A DNA stretch of 64,000 bases, from NCBI GenBank assembly GCA_050084515.1, contig CM114272.1:1798001-1862000 (forward strand), read 5' to 3'. Of this stretch, positions 31,981 to 44,742 are shown in pieces. This DNA is from Blasia pusilla. Its lineage: Eukaryota; Marchantiophyta; Marchantiopsida; Blasiales. Position 1 is the stretch's first letter. Each line of letters starts with the position of its first letter. The translations under genes and the position numbers were made by a program. The notes beneath the pieces were generated by a model, which did not search any database, was not told the DNA's origin, and saw only the letters and a list, made by a program, of their open reading frames with translations.

Positions 31981-34060
31981 GGTAATAGTAATTCTAGCAC
32001 GGGCCGTAGTAGTTTGCCAAAGGGGATTTGATTTATTGCATGTGATTTGTTTTATGTTATAATTTATATATGTGTTACAAGGGATCATTTAATATTAAAT
32101 TACTACATTTTTTAATTTTTGTTGCCTATTTTAGAATGTGCTCCTAACATGATGGAGAGTGGAGGAAATGGGAGTAATGGCTATTCATTACAAATTTTGG
32201 AGAATGTTTCTTTATTTGAATATGAAAGAGAGGGAATTCAATAGTAGGTTACATGGGAAGATGGAGAGTAGATTTCAAGGATTATATTCTAAGATATTTC
32301 ATGAACATGTTACAATTTTAGTCTTGTTAACAAACGTGCAAGTGCAATGCAATATCCAAACGTGTTAATATTTTTAGCATAATTGATATTTCCTATTCTC
32401 GTAAAAGTGAATGATAAGTTGATTTCATTTTAAAATATTATAGTCATCATCTATAGTGTCAAGAAAAGTGCCTTCTTACCATGATGAAACTCATTGAATG
32501 ACACGTGGCATAGGCTTTAAAATACCTCTATTGGATTTAAATTGTATTGGACTAAACTTAAGTCTTTTGAATTTATTTAGTTTTAACTAAAAAAAAATTT
32601 AGATTTGATTAAAATGCTACCAATATTCAAGAAATGTTCCTAAGTCTCCCTCATATTCGTTGCTATTCTCATATTAAAATTAAAGATTCCTTTTTAAATT
32701 TTTCAAAGTAAAAACTATTGATAAAATTATCGTGCAAATAGACATTGTTGACAATATACATAGGTTGTCATGCACACAAGTTTAAAATCCATCTAATTAT
32801 GAATCCTAATATATCTACACATAAACAATTGGACAACCCCAATATAAAGTTGATATGAAATATGAAATCTATTATCAGCTATTCTTCATCCAAACATCCA
32901 TTCAATGATACACACCTCGATAATAATAGGAGAAAGTTTGCAATGTATATTCAATTGTGTGTGATCTCGAGTCAATTCTAGCTCACTCTTCAAGAGAGAG
33001 TCCAGACTCACTACATACACTCTACACTGTATCACGGATCCCAATATGGGTTTAATCCAAGGAAGATAAGCTCTAAATCACCTTCATCCGAGGTATATCC
33101 ATTTGGGTACCTCCATGGGTGACCTTTACACAGAGGTAATCTCCTCTTAGCAAATCACTAACAACTTTGACTACACAAGGTACTAACTCCCTAAAAACTA
33201 CATGTATGATCCCCTCATAAGACCAACCACAAACTAACCTCGAACCTTATATGCCCAAATGGTTGCGCACAAAGGAAGAGAGGATCAACCTCTCCAAGGT
33301 TGCCACTTATGGTTGCATACAAACAAAGTTCGTGTCCGCAGACATTTCCATGTCTATGTCCGCGGATTATGTCTGTCATGGGGACGGACATATCCATGTA
33401 GGCTCGAGTACTCACAGCTTGCCTTCGAGCCCGCCGAGCATTCGTATAGACCCGGGCTCGTAGAGCTTGTAATCGGGTTGTGGCCGAGCGCAGCTTGCAA
33501 GTTGGTAGAGCTTGTGTGCAGACCACAACCTCGGTACGCCCGTAGAGCGAAAGTAGATATGTATTATCATTAATATTAAAGAAAAAAATTCTAATCTTAT
33601 TTCAAAAAAAAACATTTCGCGGGCAGTATAAAAGAAAAGTCAACATCTCATTCTTCAATAGCAACAAAAAGCTTCATTTCTTTTAGACACACTTTTTCCT
33701 TGTGCAACACCCTCCACTCTCCTACCCCTTTCTTTCAATTTATGAGGAAAAATACGAATAAATAACTAAAATAGATAACAAATCTTAAAGATACAATGTG
33801 GCCCAGTCCGTCCATGCGCTCATAATAAAACTCTAATGAAATCTAAACAGAGAAAAACTAGACATACCGGAATGAGTTGTCCCTTTCAATTCCTTGATTA
33901 TTTCTTCATTTTTATTTATAAACAAAATTAGGTTTAGATCATCCTAATAACACTATTCCATAAATCACATACATCATATTATCGTGACTCCTTCAACATC
34001 TAAGTCGTACCATAAATCTAGGCTTCTTCTCATATTAGGGGGTCACTTAGATTAATAGTG
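31981..34060. other. AT-rich stretch without recognised genes
   Basis: No protein domain was recognised on either strand. A GC-richer island at about 33330-33550 contains GTAGAGCTTGT twice and CCGCGGA-type palindromes but no family match. The right part may belong to the LTR of the adjacent copia element, which appears to start near 34090 on the minus strand. Confidence 0.4.
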
Positions 34061-34199
34061 CACAATAAGAATTGGATATTGAGAATCCAATACTACCCCT
34101 CAATATCCACTCTCAATTGGAGTTGTGTTTTAGACCGATGTCAAGTTCCTTCAAATTTCACTAAATTTTATCTCCACTCAAAGCTTTGGTAAAGATGTT

Positions 34200-35180
34200 T
34201 GTTCAGTTATCCTCTCTTAGAAATAGACTAACTTCAAAATCTCTCTCTCGATAAATTCACAAGAAAAATGATAATGGATCTCTATGTGTTAGGAACAAGC
34301 ATAAAACACAAGAATACTTGCTTTAGCATTTCAACTCTCGTTGTCACACTAGATTAAAATAGCACTTTCTGGTACTTCTCTTATGTCCTCCAATATCCAT
34401 CTCAACCATACTGATTTACATAAAGCATAAAAAGTTGTCTTGTTCTCTATCTCTTTAGAATAAAGAGTCACTATAGGTTGCTTCTTGTTGACCCATACTA
34501 CCACACTTGATCTTATCAAGTAGTAAAAACCCGAAACATATAAGAGAATCTTATTCTCTTGCCCAATATGAGTAATAATTTTTTTATTTGAGATTGGAAA
34601 TTGAAAGCCTTATTTTATAAAGCCAATTTTTTACTTTTACGCTTGCCTTTTTAATAGAATTTGAAGAAAGGAGTCAATCCAGCCATATGTTATCCATGTC
34701 CTACTCAAGAGGTTGATGATGTCATAATCGATAGTGTCTTTGATGTACTTCAACACACAGATCCCTACCTTCTAATGATTCTCGGGAGGCTTTGTTGAGA
34801 ACCTACTCAATATGCCCATAGTGAAATTAATATCCAATCTTGGGTTCCACATGAACATCAAACTACCTCCCAGCCTTCCATACACCTTTTCAACTACCAA
34901 TGGTGAAATATCCTCCATGGAGAGTTTCAAATCTACCTCCATTGGCAAGACCAAGTCCTTACACTCAGTCATCCCAAATGCCTTCAAGATTTCTCTTGCA
35001 TACTTTTGTTGAGAAAGAAAAATAAAATTTGATTGTTGCCGAATCTCGACACCAATAAAGTAATGCAAAAGACCTAAATATAACATTTAATTCAAACTCA
35101 TATTTTAATACTTTTTCCGCTTCCTCTATTTTCTTATTGTGGTCTCTCGTAATGATGAGATCATCCACATAAAAGGACAA
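34200..35180 (-). pseudogene. Copia reverse transcriptase and RNase H
   Basis: The catalytic segment reads SFYVDDLIITRDH at about 35140-35177, with YVDD intact. Downstream, LLHYFIGVEIRQ and QQKYAREILKAFGM (about 34960-35070) and the block LGGSLMFMWNPRLDINFTMG match copia RT. RNase H remnants, with the segment containing VTLYSKEIENK, lie near 34440-34480. Frameshifts separate the pieces. Confidence 0.8.
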
Positions 35181-36059
35181 TCAACATATATATCTTATAT
35201 TCACAAAACGCAAACAAATTTGCTTCTAAAGGACTCTTGGTATGCCCCATTTATCCGAAGAATGTATGTGTTCATTGATACCATACCTTGGGGGCTTGCT
35301 GTAGCCCATATAATGCTAAATAAAGCAAACATACTTTCTCTTCTGATCAAGGTGTCTCAAAACCTAGTGGTTGAGGTACATGCTCCTTCCTTCTTGAAAC
35401 TCTCGTTAAAACATTTAGACTTCATATTGTATTGGCATACATTCCAATGCCTTATTTTCGCCACAATTAGAACAATTTAAATGGTTATCATCCTTGCAGT
35501 ACCAACAAAAGTCTCATAGTAGTCAAAACCATCAATCTATAAACAACCTTATGCAACCAATGTTGCTTTGAGGTTATTCAACATATCGTCCAATTGTACT
35601 TGATCTTATACACCCACTTGGTACAAGATATCTTCCAATCCTTTGGCTTCTCAACCAAAGTCCAAGTTTCATTTCTTTGAATAACATGCATCTCCATCTA
35701 CATGGTCTCTTTCCATTGAGAATCAACGAGAGCCTCATCCAAGCATGTTGGTTCTTCCACCTACAAGACCTTTATCATTGAAGCCATATTCATGAGATGT
35801 GTGGAAGCTCAACTCTACACATATAATCTTTTGGATCTTAATTAGTTGTTTGTGGATCCTTACCATCCAAGAGTTGTTTTATCCACTTAGGGTATGACGA
35901 CCATAGTGGCAAAGTAGGCTACTTTTTTGTACTCATCACTAAATTCCTCTTCTTGATGATTTGAAGTAAAAATATTGATGATGTGTTTGGATGGGTTTCC
36001 TCTTTATTTGAGGATAACGTGGATGAACTGTTGATGTCTACTACTTAACGATGTTGTTC

Positions 36060-36880
36060 CTATGATACCACACAATGAATCATAAGCATCTTCTTTGCAT
36101 CAAGACACCATAAGCGATAAGCTTTAGACTTATCACTATATCCCATAAAGATGCACTTCTCACGCTTGGACTCGAGCCTGATCCTTGATGTGTACAAAAT
36201 GCATACAAAAAATTTGCTACCAAAAGTCCTAAAATGTTGGATTGATAGTATCTTACCTGCGGATGTTCGATGAGCAATCATACCTTACCCTAACTTGGTA
36301 GTCCTTCTATGCAGACTGTAAACTGCAATATTAACAACTTCAACCCAAAAACCTTTTGCTAAACCTTTTGCTTTCATCATTGACCTTGCCAACTCTACCA
36401 CTATATATTTGATTTTGACATACAACAACTCTACTTTGTGTGGTTTTCTATCACTTGATTCCATACTCTCCTAAATATTAATTGAATTTTTTCATAAGAA
36501 TTCTCCTCCTCACTTGGTACGAAGCTTCTACACCTTCTTTCCTATCTCTTTCTAAACTAGCTTCTGCCACACTTAATTTTTTCCAAAAGCACTTGCCTTA
36601 ATGCAAAGGAAATATACTCCTATCTTCCTACTATGATCGTCAACAACTAAAATAAAGTAGGAAGAACCGCCTAATGCCAAAATTTTCATTTTACCATATA
36701 GGTCAATATTTATCGGCTCTAGAGGAGCCTTTGCTCTATTTCTTGGATCTTGTGGGAATGCTTGTCGGTATTGCTTGCTTGTCATACAATTTTCACATGT
36801 ATCTGAAAATCCATAAACCAACTTCCTAGTACCAAGATTTGAACCTACACTTGCTATAAAAGTATACAACTCATAGATAT
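36060..36880 (-). pseudogene. Copia integrase
   Basis: The pre-integrase zinc region and core start read CENCMTSKQYRQAFPQDPRNRA, followed by LEPINIDLYGKM and YFILVVDDHSRKIGVYFL at about 36600-36790. These keep the first catalytic Asp (INIDLYG) and D-D-H-S-R. The C-terminal segment at 36060-36281 has ILSIQHFRTFGSKFF and KREKCIFMGYSDKSKAYRLW, typical of copia integrase ends. The middle of the core is degraded. Confidence 0.82.
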
Positions 36881-37164
36881 TTCCGCATCATATACCTTCA
36901 TCCACTAATTTTCTATTGGTATCCTCAATGATTGCTCCATATTTCTTGAAGTGAACGTGTAAGTTGTGGTCCTATAATATTGCAATAGAAAGCAAAATTT
37001 TGCTTTAAATCTAATACAACTAGCATATCAGTTAATTTCTTTTCATCTCTTTTATATGAGACTAAAGAAATTATGCACTTCCCTTTTATATATAGGGCAC
37101 TGCGCATTATTCCCAAGAGTAACAACGATGGGTCTGTGTATATGTTATAAGGAGCTACATTAAT

Positions 37165-37425
37165 CATGTTAATTAGTCACATGCCTAAATGCTCCACTAT
37201 CATTCACTCTTTGACTTACTGGAATATTCTACGTGTGTGCAAAACTCTTCGATTGCTATCCAAGCATATATACCTCATGTTCTTCCAATTCTACAAAATT
37301 TCCTTACTCCTTCTTGGATCTTCAGCAACCATTCTTCTCATTATGACTCATTTCTATAATCCTTGATAAAATGATCTATCTTGCCACAATAGAAGCATTC
37401 GAAGGCTTTCTTTGGAAACTTCTTC
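37165..37425 (-). pseudogene. Copia gag zinc knuckle and protease remnant
   Basis: The knuckle reads ECFYCGKIDHFIKDYR at about 37362-37410 (C-x2-C-x4-H-x4, last Cys replaced by Tyr). The protease remnant reads VNDSGAFRHVT near 37176-37210, matching the copia D-S-G-A-x-x-H-M/V active site. Confidence 0.65.
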
Positions 37426-37654
37426 TTGATATTTGAATGGAAATTATGATTCCTTCCTCTCTGTATCTTGATAGTGAATGAGGAATTCTTTGCCTCTCTA
37501 GCTTTGAAGCTCATTCCTCTTCTACCAACATTACAATGAATTGTTCGAAGGACAATGGTGTCTTGTCGAGAGCCTTTCTTTGAGTAAGGGCGGACCTTCT
37601 AGCTGCAGCACATGTGGTTGATGCAAGTCGAACTCTATAAGAATTTATCCTTTT

Positions 37655-38829
37655 TCAGTATAAAATTATTATGTAAACTCTCCATTCTCTCACGATAGGA
37701 ATCATGAATGGTAGTGCCGAGGCGATCATTTCTTCATAACATGGAACCCCAAAATTCCTAACTATGAAATCCTTGTAAACTACTTTACATTTATACACAA
37801 GGAAAATAACACAACTTGTGTTAAATCCTACTTGAAGAGGCCTATTGACGTCCATGGATAGCTATGTAAGGACATACAAAGTGCAATCCCATGTCCTTCA
37901 TGAACGCGACTATAGGAAGAATCACCGGAGCTAGAGATTGCATGACTTGGTTCATGAATGCGTCCCCAAAGTGATAAATTAGATAGCGAGTGAACCTAGG
38001 CCTATCTACAAAGAGAATCTTAACGTAGTACGGGTTAAGGAAAGGAAAATTCGGCATAACTCGTGCTCCATCCCTATCCATACTTAACAAACATCCTCTA
38101 CTCTCCTCTAGAATGGGATTTGGCGGAGTTGTTTTCCCAAGAGAGATAATCCACTCTCATTGGGAAAATAACAAGCCAAACCATCATCTATTTCTAGTAC
38201 GACTAAACTTATCTAAGGTGAAAAGCCTCTCATCTCCACACTCTAGAAACCTCTCGAAGAATAGACCAAGGTCAAGTTACTCTTCCAAGAGGAATAATCC
38301 ATTCTCATTGGAAGAGCTAGCAATCCCAAAGCCATACACTCAAGAGTGACACGAGAGACTCAAGATATGAAATAAAAGGTGATGAACCCTTGAAGGTCCC
38401 TCCTCTTTCTATACTCACAAGGGATCCACAAGAGTAAAAAATAGGGCTAATCTTATCTTGTGCCACATGGCTTCCTCTCAAGGCTTATCCAATCATATTT
38501 TGACACAAGTAGATTATTTCTTATCTCTTCCAAAATATCCTCTTTTACTCCCTTCATATCTTTCAAACTATCCTACCAACCCTATCCACCAACCAAGATT
38601 ACTTTTGCTTTTGTTTTATTGAAGCACCAACCCCAATACTTTACTTTTCTAATTCCATCTTTTATTTATTATCTCTTTTCCTAATGGGCCCGCGCAAACT
38701 AGTCATCCTAAAGGGGTTTAAACATGGGAATTTCATTTTCCTAGGCGAATTTACTTAATACTAATAAAACTCTCTCTAACATTTAATGATAGAGGAGTTT
38801 ATATAACAAATGGTTTTACTATGCGACAG
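37655..38829 (-). mobile_element. Gypsy gag N-terminal fragment and flanking LTR-like sequence
   Basis: Two frames (38090-37842 and 37855-37655) read GARVMPNFPFLNPYYVKIL and FTRYLIYHFGDAFMNQVMQS, then MDVNRPLQVGFNTSCVIF. They match the start of gag in element E (40937-41322) and its inverted copy H at protein level, but with clear divergence. They therefore come from a related family. 38100-38829 is AT-rich with repeated CCACTCTCATTGG motifs and no coding; it may be the leader and LTR of this copy. It ends where element D starts at 38830. Confidence 0.6.
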
Positions 38830-38835
38830 CGACAT

Positions 38836-39515
38836 TCAGAGGATTGGACTTGACGAGAGCCGATATGGAGCGTTGTCAATTCCGGATACATACATCCTTG
38901 GGTGGAGCGAGTACCACACAGTATATCACTCGACAAGAGGTCCTAGTGAGGATTCATCCCGGACATCCTACAGATGAGTCTGTTGTTGCGAGCCAAGGCG
39001 ATAGTGACCGATGTAGAGTCCTACGATGTCTTGGTTGGTGGAGCAGTGTTCTATCGGATGGGGTTTTCCCTGGATTACTAGGAGGAGTCAGCGTCCTATA
39101 GACCAGGATGGCAGTCAGGTGACGGGTACCTTAGCTCATTATCGGTTCGATTTACAGGTGCAGTGATCGAGCGACGGCCACGAGAGATGGCGACCTTAGG
39201 AGCATTTAGTAGCACCACACTTGGCCTGGTGACTTGATTGAGGGACATGTCTATGCAGAGGATACTCCCATTCCTCACATTTATATGGAGAGGAGTCTCA
39301 TGGTAGCCACATCAGTCCGTGGAGGAGAGGTGCCGCTTTGGGGCTCGATTGAGGAGATCCGACGCTTCGCCACAAAGCATGTGCAAACCGTGTGGAGCGA
39401 GACCTTTGCACCAGAGCGTGCCGGGTCAAAGATACTCGAGGTAGCCGAGAGTGCTATGATGACGCCCTTGGATACCACACCCATTGTGTGGCGCATCCCA
39501 GAGGAGGATATTCGG
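38836..39515 (+). pseudogene. Element D protease C-terminal part and spacer
   Basis: The frame from 38844 reads HTSLGGASTTQYITRQEVLV and HPGHPTDESV, as in element B protease. The D-S-G active site lies before the truncation. The spacer includes RGGEVPLWGSIEEIRRFA and TFAPERAGSKILEVAESAMM at about 39320-39460, which links the spacer to motif I of the methyltransferase in one frame (39234-39587). Confidence 0.7.
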
Positions 39516-40422
39516 GTGTTAGATCTCTTTGGAGGAATGAGCACTGCGTTAGGTGCTATTTTGCAGGCAAGAGTACGCGTGCAATAGTATCTGTATATAC
39601 AGATTGATGATGTTGCAAGGCGCGCTTCACTTCACCATGTGGTACAGTTACGCTCTATTTTTCCAACTTCATGTATGCGTCTGATGTCCAGGAATACCAG
39701 AGTTCTCTACCGCGGGATATTTCATTGTTGGGGGTGTAGGACTTGGAGGAGGTAGGGGCCATAGATTTGGTCATTGCTGGCATGGTTGGCCGTTTCAGGG
39801 CCAATCGCCTGTTGGACAAGGTAGTGGGTTAGCTAACACTCAGTCCAAGTTATTTTGGGAGAAGATGCGGAATTTAGGATATTGGCAAGAGCATAAGTCC
39901 CCTTCTCCAACATACATTTTGGAGAATGTGCCGATCTTGGGCGATTCGAAATCACAGGTGGTGACGAGTGTACATCAAGTACGTGCATGGATTGGCTGAG
40001 CAGTATTTTTGGATGCGGCGAGTGTAGATTCTTTAGCACACCGCCCGCGTCTTTGGTGGACCAACTTGGTCCCATATGAGCTTTTACGGAGGGCGTATGC
40101 TCGCGTGGAGCGCCCCTCCGATTTTTTGGTGGATTCTTTTCTAGATCCAGGTCGTGGATCACATGCAGTGAGGCACGATGATTTACCGTCGTTGCCTGTG
40201 GTCAACAGGATTGGCATGCCACGGGTAGCCTTTTCCAAATTTGTGAGTTTTCCTGCTTCCTATGCATTCTAAGAGGCTGGACCTGGCTTGGTTTGGGATG
40301 AACAGGTACAGAGGTTGGTGGAGCCCAACGCCTATGAGCGAGAGCGAGCGATGGGATTCCCCATAGGAGTGACGGCAGTACAATCACTATCAGAGGCATC
40401 ACGACGTCATATCTTGGGTTAG
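39516..40422 (+). pseudogene. Element D C5 methyltransferase domain, catalytic Cys replaced by Phe
   Basis: Motif I reads VLDLFGGMSTALGAILQA from 39516. Motif IV reads WPFQGQS, with TTT (Phe) at 39793-39795 where A and B have TGT (Cys). The ENVPILGDSKS region is near 39920. SLAHRPRLWWTNLVP is at about 40030-40074. ERERAMGFPIGVTAV lies at about 40340-40380, and RRHILG follows just before the break at 40422. Stops and frameshifts are present (for example TAG 39585-39587). With the nucleophile lost and frames broken, this copy cannot be an active enzyme. Confidence 0.8.
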
Positions 40423-40776
40423 TGTAACCATCCTTGTGTTAGTTATAGTTAAGTTAGAATCTATGACATGAAGTGCATAAGTGGGAAAGAATCAACCAAA
40501 AAGAGAGAAGACAAGATACATGAGATAAAGATGAGAGTGGGGCCATAGGTTGGTGAAAGGAAGATAAGGATGAGATTGAGAAAGATGAGGTTGGGACATT
40601 AGAGTCCAAAGGAGATCCTCTCATGCTATGAGATTAGGACACGTGGCATAAGGATAGATAGAGCTAATTTGTCTTCATTGTACCTATCTCTAAGTATATA
40701 AAGGAAGAGGAGAGGCCTCGAGGGGCATTCTACCTTTGAGCAACTGTAGAGTGGTTTCGTGAGTTGGAGAGTTACA
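40423..40776 (+). repeat. Element E 5' LTR
   Basis: It begins TGTAACCATCC and ends GAGAGTTACA, giving the terminal inverted repeat TGTAAC/GTTACA. It contains TATATAAAGG at about 40695, a good TATA box. Matching copies lie at 57368-57675 (truncated) and inverted at about 58396-58749. Confidence 0.88.
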
Positions 40777-40777
40777 A

Positions 40778-40793
40778 TGGTATCAGAGCAAGG
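40778..40793 (+). other. Element E primer-binding site (initiator-Met tRNA)
   Basis: TGGTATCAGAGCAAGG starts one base after the LTR. TGGTATCAGAGC is the usual complement to the 3' end of plant initiator-Met tRNA, the primer for minus-strand DNA synthesis. Confidence 0.88.
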
Positions 40794-40936
40794 TTGCTCT
40801 TCCAACGAGAGTAGATTACCCCTCTTGGAAGGATGACTAAGTAATGATACAATATCGAGAGTACATAGGTTGTTAGAGGCTAGTAGTGGTTATTGAGTTG
40901 CAAGTAGAGTAAAGGGGAAAGGCTATTTTGTACGTA

Positions 40937-42595
40937 ATGGATGGAGGGGGAGCGAGAGTGGTTCCTAATTTCCCGTTTCTTTATCCGTTCACCATCAAAC
41001 TCTTATATGTAGATAGACACTAGTTTACGAGATACCTCATATATCACTTTGGTGAAGTTTTCATGACGCAAGTGATGGAGTCTCGCTATCCGGTGATTCT
41101 TCCTATTATTACATATGATCGTGTGTGGGATTGCCCTATTTATATATTAATTTAGAGGAGATATGGGGAATGGATTTGAATAGGCCCCCACAAGTGTTTT
41201 TTAACACTCAATGTATAGTCCATATGGTTTGTCAACCTAAGAGAGCATATAGAGAGTTTATGGTGAGGAAGTTTGGCCAAGAGTGTTGTGATGAAGTCAT
41301 TGCGTCAACATTGCCTTTGTAGTCCCTATTGTGCCAAATTGGCAGGGATATATCTTGATCTTATATTAGAGTGATAGTAAAGGGTCAGGGGAAAGTCAGA
41401 GCAATCATGGAAGAAACTTTGAGGGATATGATTCGTGAATTGAGAGAGTTGAGAGTTGCATTTGATCAAAGTCAAAACCAAATCCAAGAATTAGCGCAAG
41501 TTGCTCTGGTAAAAAATATGAGAGTAGAGAGAGCAAGAGTTCTTCCGATAGATGGGATGGAGACGAAAACCATGAGTGTCGTGACTTCTAGAGAGAGTGA
41601 CGAAACCTTAAGGGCACGAGCATTGGAGGCCCAAGCAACACAAAGAGTAATAAAGATGAATGCTCAAGCATCATTGATATTGAAAATGACAGTGGCATGC
41701 AAGGTAGAACCGTACAAAGGATGTCGAGCCATGGGGGTATTAGAAGGTTGGACCACTCGTATGGAAATCCATTTATCCCTTTTCAACTTTGATGATCATA
41801 TTGCAGGGATGTTCGTAAGATTTTGGTTAATCAATCGAGCATTGATATGGTATCAAGGATGGAAGAGATCCTTGATTGAAACAACTCAAAAAATCATATG
41901 GAGCAAAATGAAGCAAGGGCTGCTATAAAATTTCCAAGTTGTGGATCCAATCCTCACTGCTAGAATGAAATTATGGCGACTGGAGCAAAAGGGCACTATG
42001 GAGGACTACATCAAAGAGTTTTGTGACTTGCGGATACAAATCCGCGATATGAAGTGGGCGAGAAGCTTTCGATCTGTTCAAGAGAGGTTTGAAGAGAAAA
42101 GTGCATCAAGAAGTGATTTGAGACAACCCAAAAGATATCAATGAAGCAATCGCATGTGCCCAACGTATGGCAAATGTATACGAAGGAGGAGGAGAGGTGG
42201 TTGCTTCCATGAACAACCACTACAGACCCACACCCATGGAGTTGGGTAACCTTCAAGCACGAGATGGTTATGCGCCGCAATGGTATAATGGAAGGGTGCC
42301 AATGGAGAGAGATCGGAACCCCAACATACAAGGGATTGCTCCTCGAACCGACGAGATCGGGGTCCCTAGAGGAGGGAGAGAATTTGAAGTCCAAAGAGAT
42401 ACATGCCAATGTTTTGAGTGTGGTAGATATGGTCATATAGCCATGAATTATCGTCTTCGTAGCTCGAAAATAGGCCATATCGTCACCCCCTTAATCATCT
42501 TGAAGGAGGACACGTGCAGGAAGATGACAAAGAAGGCGAACCTCAGGGAAACGCCAACCACTAGTAATCGCGCCTCGTGGATATACTGGTTCTAG
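40937..42595 (+). pseudogene. Element E gag
   Basis: An ATG at 40937 opens with GARVVPNFPFLYPFTIKLLY. After stops, MDLNRPPQVFFNTQCIVHMV continues near 41170. The capsid region is in 41371-42120 (TRMEIHLSLFNFDDHIAGMF, MKLWRLEQKGTMEDYIKEF). A zinc knuckle at about 42402-42450 reads CFECGRYGHIAMNY, with the fourth ligand changed to Tyr. Several stops and frameshifts are present. Confidence 0.75.
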
Positions 42596-42629
42596 CAAGA
42601 GGAGGAAAGGCGAGGGTCGATACAAATAT

Positions 42630-43160
42630 GTGGAGGTAAATGGTGTGAAGAGAGGAGAAACGCGTCTCATTGTTATAAATGGGGAAGTAGAAAGATCCCA
42701 AGTTAGAGTGTTGATTGATCCTCGGGCAATAGAAAACTTCCTTTCAAGATCCATAGCTATGAAATTGGGCTTAGCTTTAGAGAGGGATCAAAAAGAAGAG
42801 GTAGAATTTCCAAACGGGCAAACAAAAAAGATTGAGAAGTTTCCTCGAAGGGTAGAGTTGAGGATAGGAAAGTATCAGGAAGAGTTGGAGATGAAGGTCA
42901 TTAGATTAGCACGTTATGATGTTATCTTAGGAATGCCTTGGATGGAACAGTATAATCCAGAGGTAGATTGGAGAAAAAAGATTGTGAAGACCCAAGAGTG
43001 GAATCTTTACGGAGATAGAGTCAGATCACGCCCTAAAACCCTATCCCTAAACGTAATAGGAAAAACCGACATCAAACATCAAGATGTATGTTTCCTATGT
43101 TTAATAAGAGAAGTTTGTGGTATGAAAAAATTATTCAGAGGTACTAGACGAGTTGAGAAG
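42630..43160 (+). pseudogene. Element E aspartic protease with altered active site
   Basis: The segment VRVLIDPRAIENFLSRSIAM holds the active-site Asp, but the usual D-S-G or D-T-G reads D-P-R. The later motif YDVILGMPWMEQYNPEVDW at about 42916-42970 is typical of gypsy protease. The frame (42630-43229) is open for 199 codons, so only the active site marks it as inactive. Confidence 0.75.
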
Positions 43161-43162
43161 TA

Positions 43163-43930
43163 TTGGAGGAATACAAAGATATATTTCCAAATGATTTACC
43201 ATCAGGATTACCACCCAAATGGAGGGTAGACCACAAGATTGAGGTTCTTCCAAGAAGACCATGTAAGGCTTCTTACCGCTTAGCTCCAAGGGAATTAGAA
43301 GAATGTAAAGCCCAAGTGGAGGAGATGTTCCAGAAAGGCTTCATCCAACCAAGCGTCTTGCCATATGGAGCCCATGTCCTTTTTGTGAAAAAGAAGGATG
43401 GAAGCATGCGATTGTGTATCGACTATCGAGCACTAAATCAACAAACAGTCAAAAATAAATATCCAATACCAAGAATGGATGATTTGTTCGACCATCTATA
43501 AGGAGCAAAATACTTCACCAAACTTGACCTTCGAAGCGGCTACAACCAAATTCGAATTGCGGATGAAGATGTGCCCAAGACTGCTTTTCGTACTAGATAT
43601 GGACACTTTGAATACTTAGTCATACCATTTGGTCTTACTAATGCACCTGCAACCTTTATGGGCCTAATGAATGATATCTTTCAACCATATTTAGACAAGT
43701 TTGTTATTGTATTCTTAGATGATATCTTAGTCTATAGTAAAACCATAGAGGAGCATATAAATCATCCACGAGAAGTCCTTCAAATTCTAAGAGATAATGA
43801 GTTGTACGCTAAAGCTTCAAAATGTGAGTTCGATAAGACAGAAGTTGATTATCGAGGGCATTGAGTAGGCGCAAAAGGCATTCAAGTGATGAGTGAGAAG
43901 GTAGAAGAGATCCAAAAATGGAGTGCACTT
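43163..43930 (+). pseudogene. Element E reverse transcriptase
   Basis: [60 protein letters not shown] and the catalytic [14 protein letters not shown] (about 43708-43745) are all clear. One TAA at 43499-43501 interrupts LFDHL-GAKYF, and a TGA at 43862-43864 follows YRGH. FLDD in the catalytic box is the common chromovirus form. Confidence 0.9.
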
Positions 43931-43989
43931 GAGGATCAAACTCAATTGAAGAGTTTTATAGGTTTAACATGATTCTATCAAAGATTTTT

Positions 43990-44742
43990 CAAAGGTTTCG
44001 CTCAAATTGCACAATCCTTGATGGCTTTTCCACAGAAAGGACAAAAATGGAATTGGGGCACATCACAAGAGATTGCTTTTCAATCATTAAAGGATGTCTT
44101 GATCAAAACCCCTATTTTGAAGTGGTATGATCCTAACCGACCCATCAAGTTAGCCACAGATGCTTTAGGTACTAGCATTGAAAGAGTACTACAACAAGAA
44201 TGGGAGGATGGATGGGATCCTATTGCATTCTTTTCTTGCAAGCTATTGCCAACGGAGCAAAAGTACCATACAAATGAGCGAGAAGAACTTGCTATTGTGT
44301 TAGCAACCAAGCATTGGAAACATTACTTGGGCGACAAGGAGTTTGTGGTGGAGACTGATCAAGGTCTTGAAAACCTAATTGCCAAGGTTCGTTGCAAAGG
44401 GGGCGCGGTTACGATTATAACTTAAAACTGAAGCCCTTGGTCTACTTAGAGTCCCAAAAGGAGCTCTCCAAATGCCAAATTCGATGGGCAGAATGGCGAC
44501 AAAAATTCATGATAAAAATTGTCTATGTGGAAGGAAAGAAGAAGTTGGCAGACGCCTTGACTCGTGTACCACAGATGAATAACATATCTGAAGTGGAGAT
44601 TCACTCTAGTTGGTGGAAAAAGTTATCCAAAGCCACAAAGAAGGATGAAGAAATTGCAGTTGCTATTCATGCCAACAGAGTATATAAGGCTCAAGGATTG
44701 GTTTTCCATCAAGATAAAGTATGGATCCCACAAGATCCATAA
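43990..44742 (+). pseudogene. Element E RNase H and connection
   Basis: TPILKWYDPNRPIKLATDAL includes the first catalytic Asp. ALVLATKHWKHYLGD-like and FVVETDQGLENLI segments follow. A frameshift near 44390 displaces the last catalytic part. KKLADALTRVP is at about 44545-44577. This is the normal tether to integrase. Confidence 0.8.

Larger units (their letters stand above)
34060..37640 (-). mobile_element. Decayed Ty1/copia element
   Basis: On the minus strand the order is gag zinc knuckle, protease, integrase, RT, RNase H, which is the Ty1/copia order. A tract ATTGAGGGGTAG followed by TATTGGATTCTCAATATCC lies at about 34070-34110 (read on the minus strand), like the polypurine tract and start of a copia 3' LTR. 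The far LTR ends were not defined. All domains carry stops or frameshifts. Confidence 0.75.

Noticed and set aside
33251-33573. Overlapping frames on both strands near 33.3-33.5 kb
   Set aside because: They follow a local GC-rich patch with short repeats and resemble no known protein.
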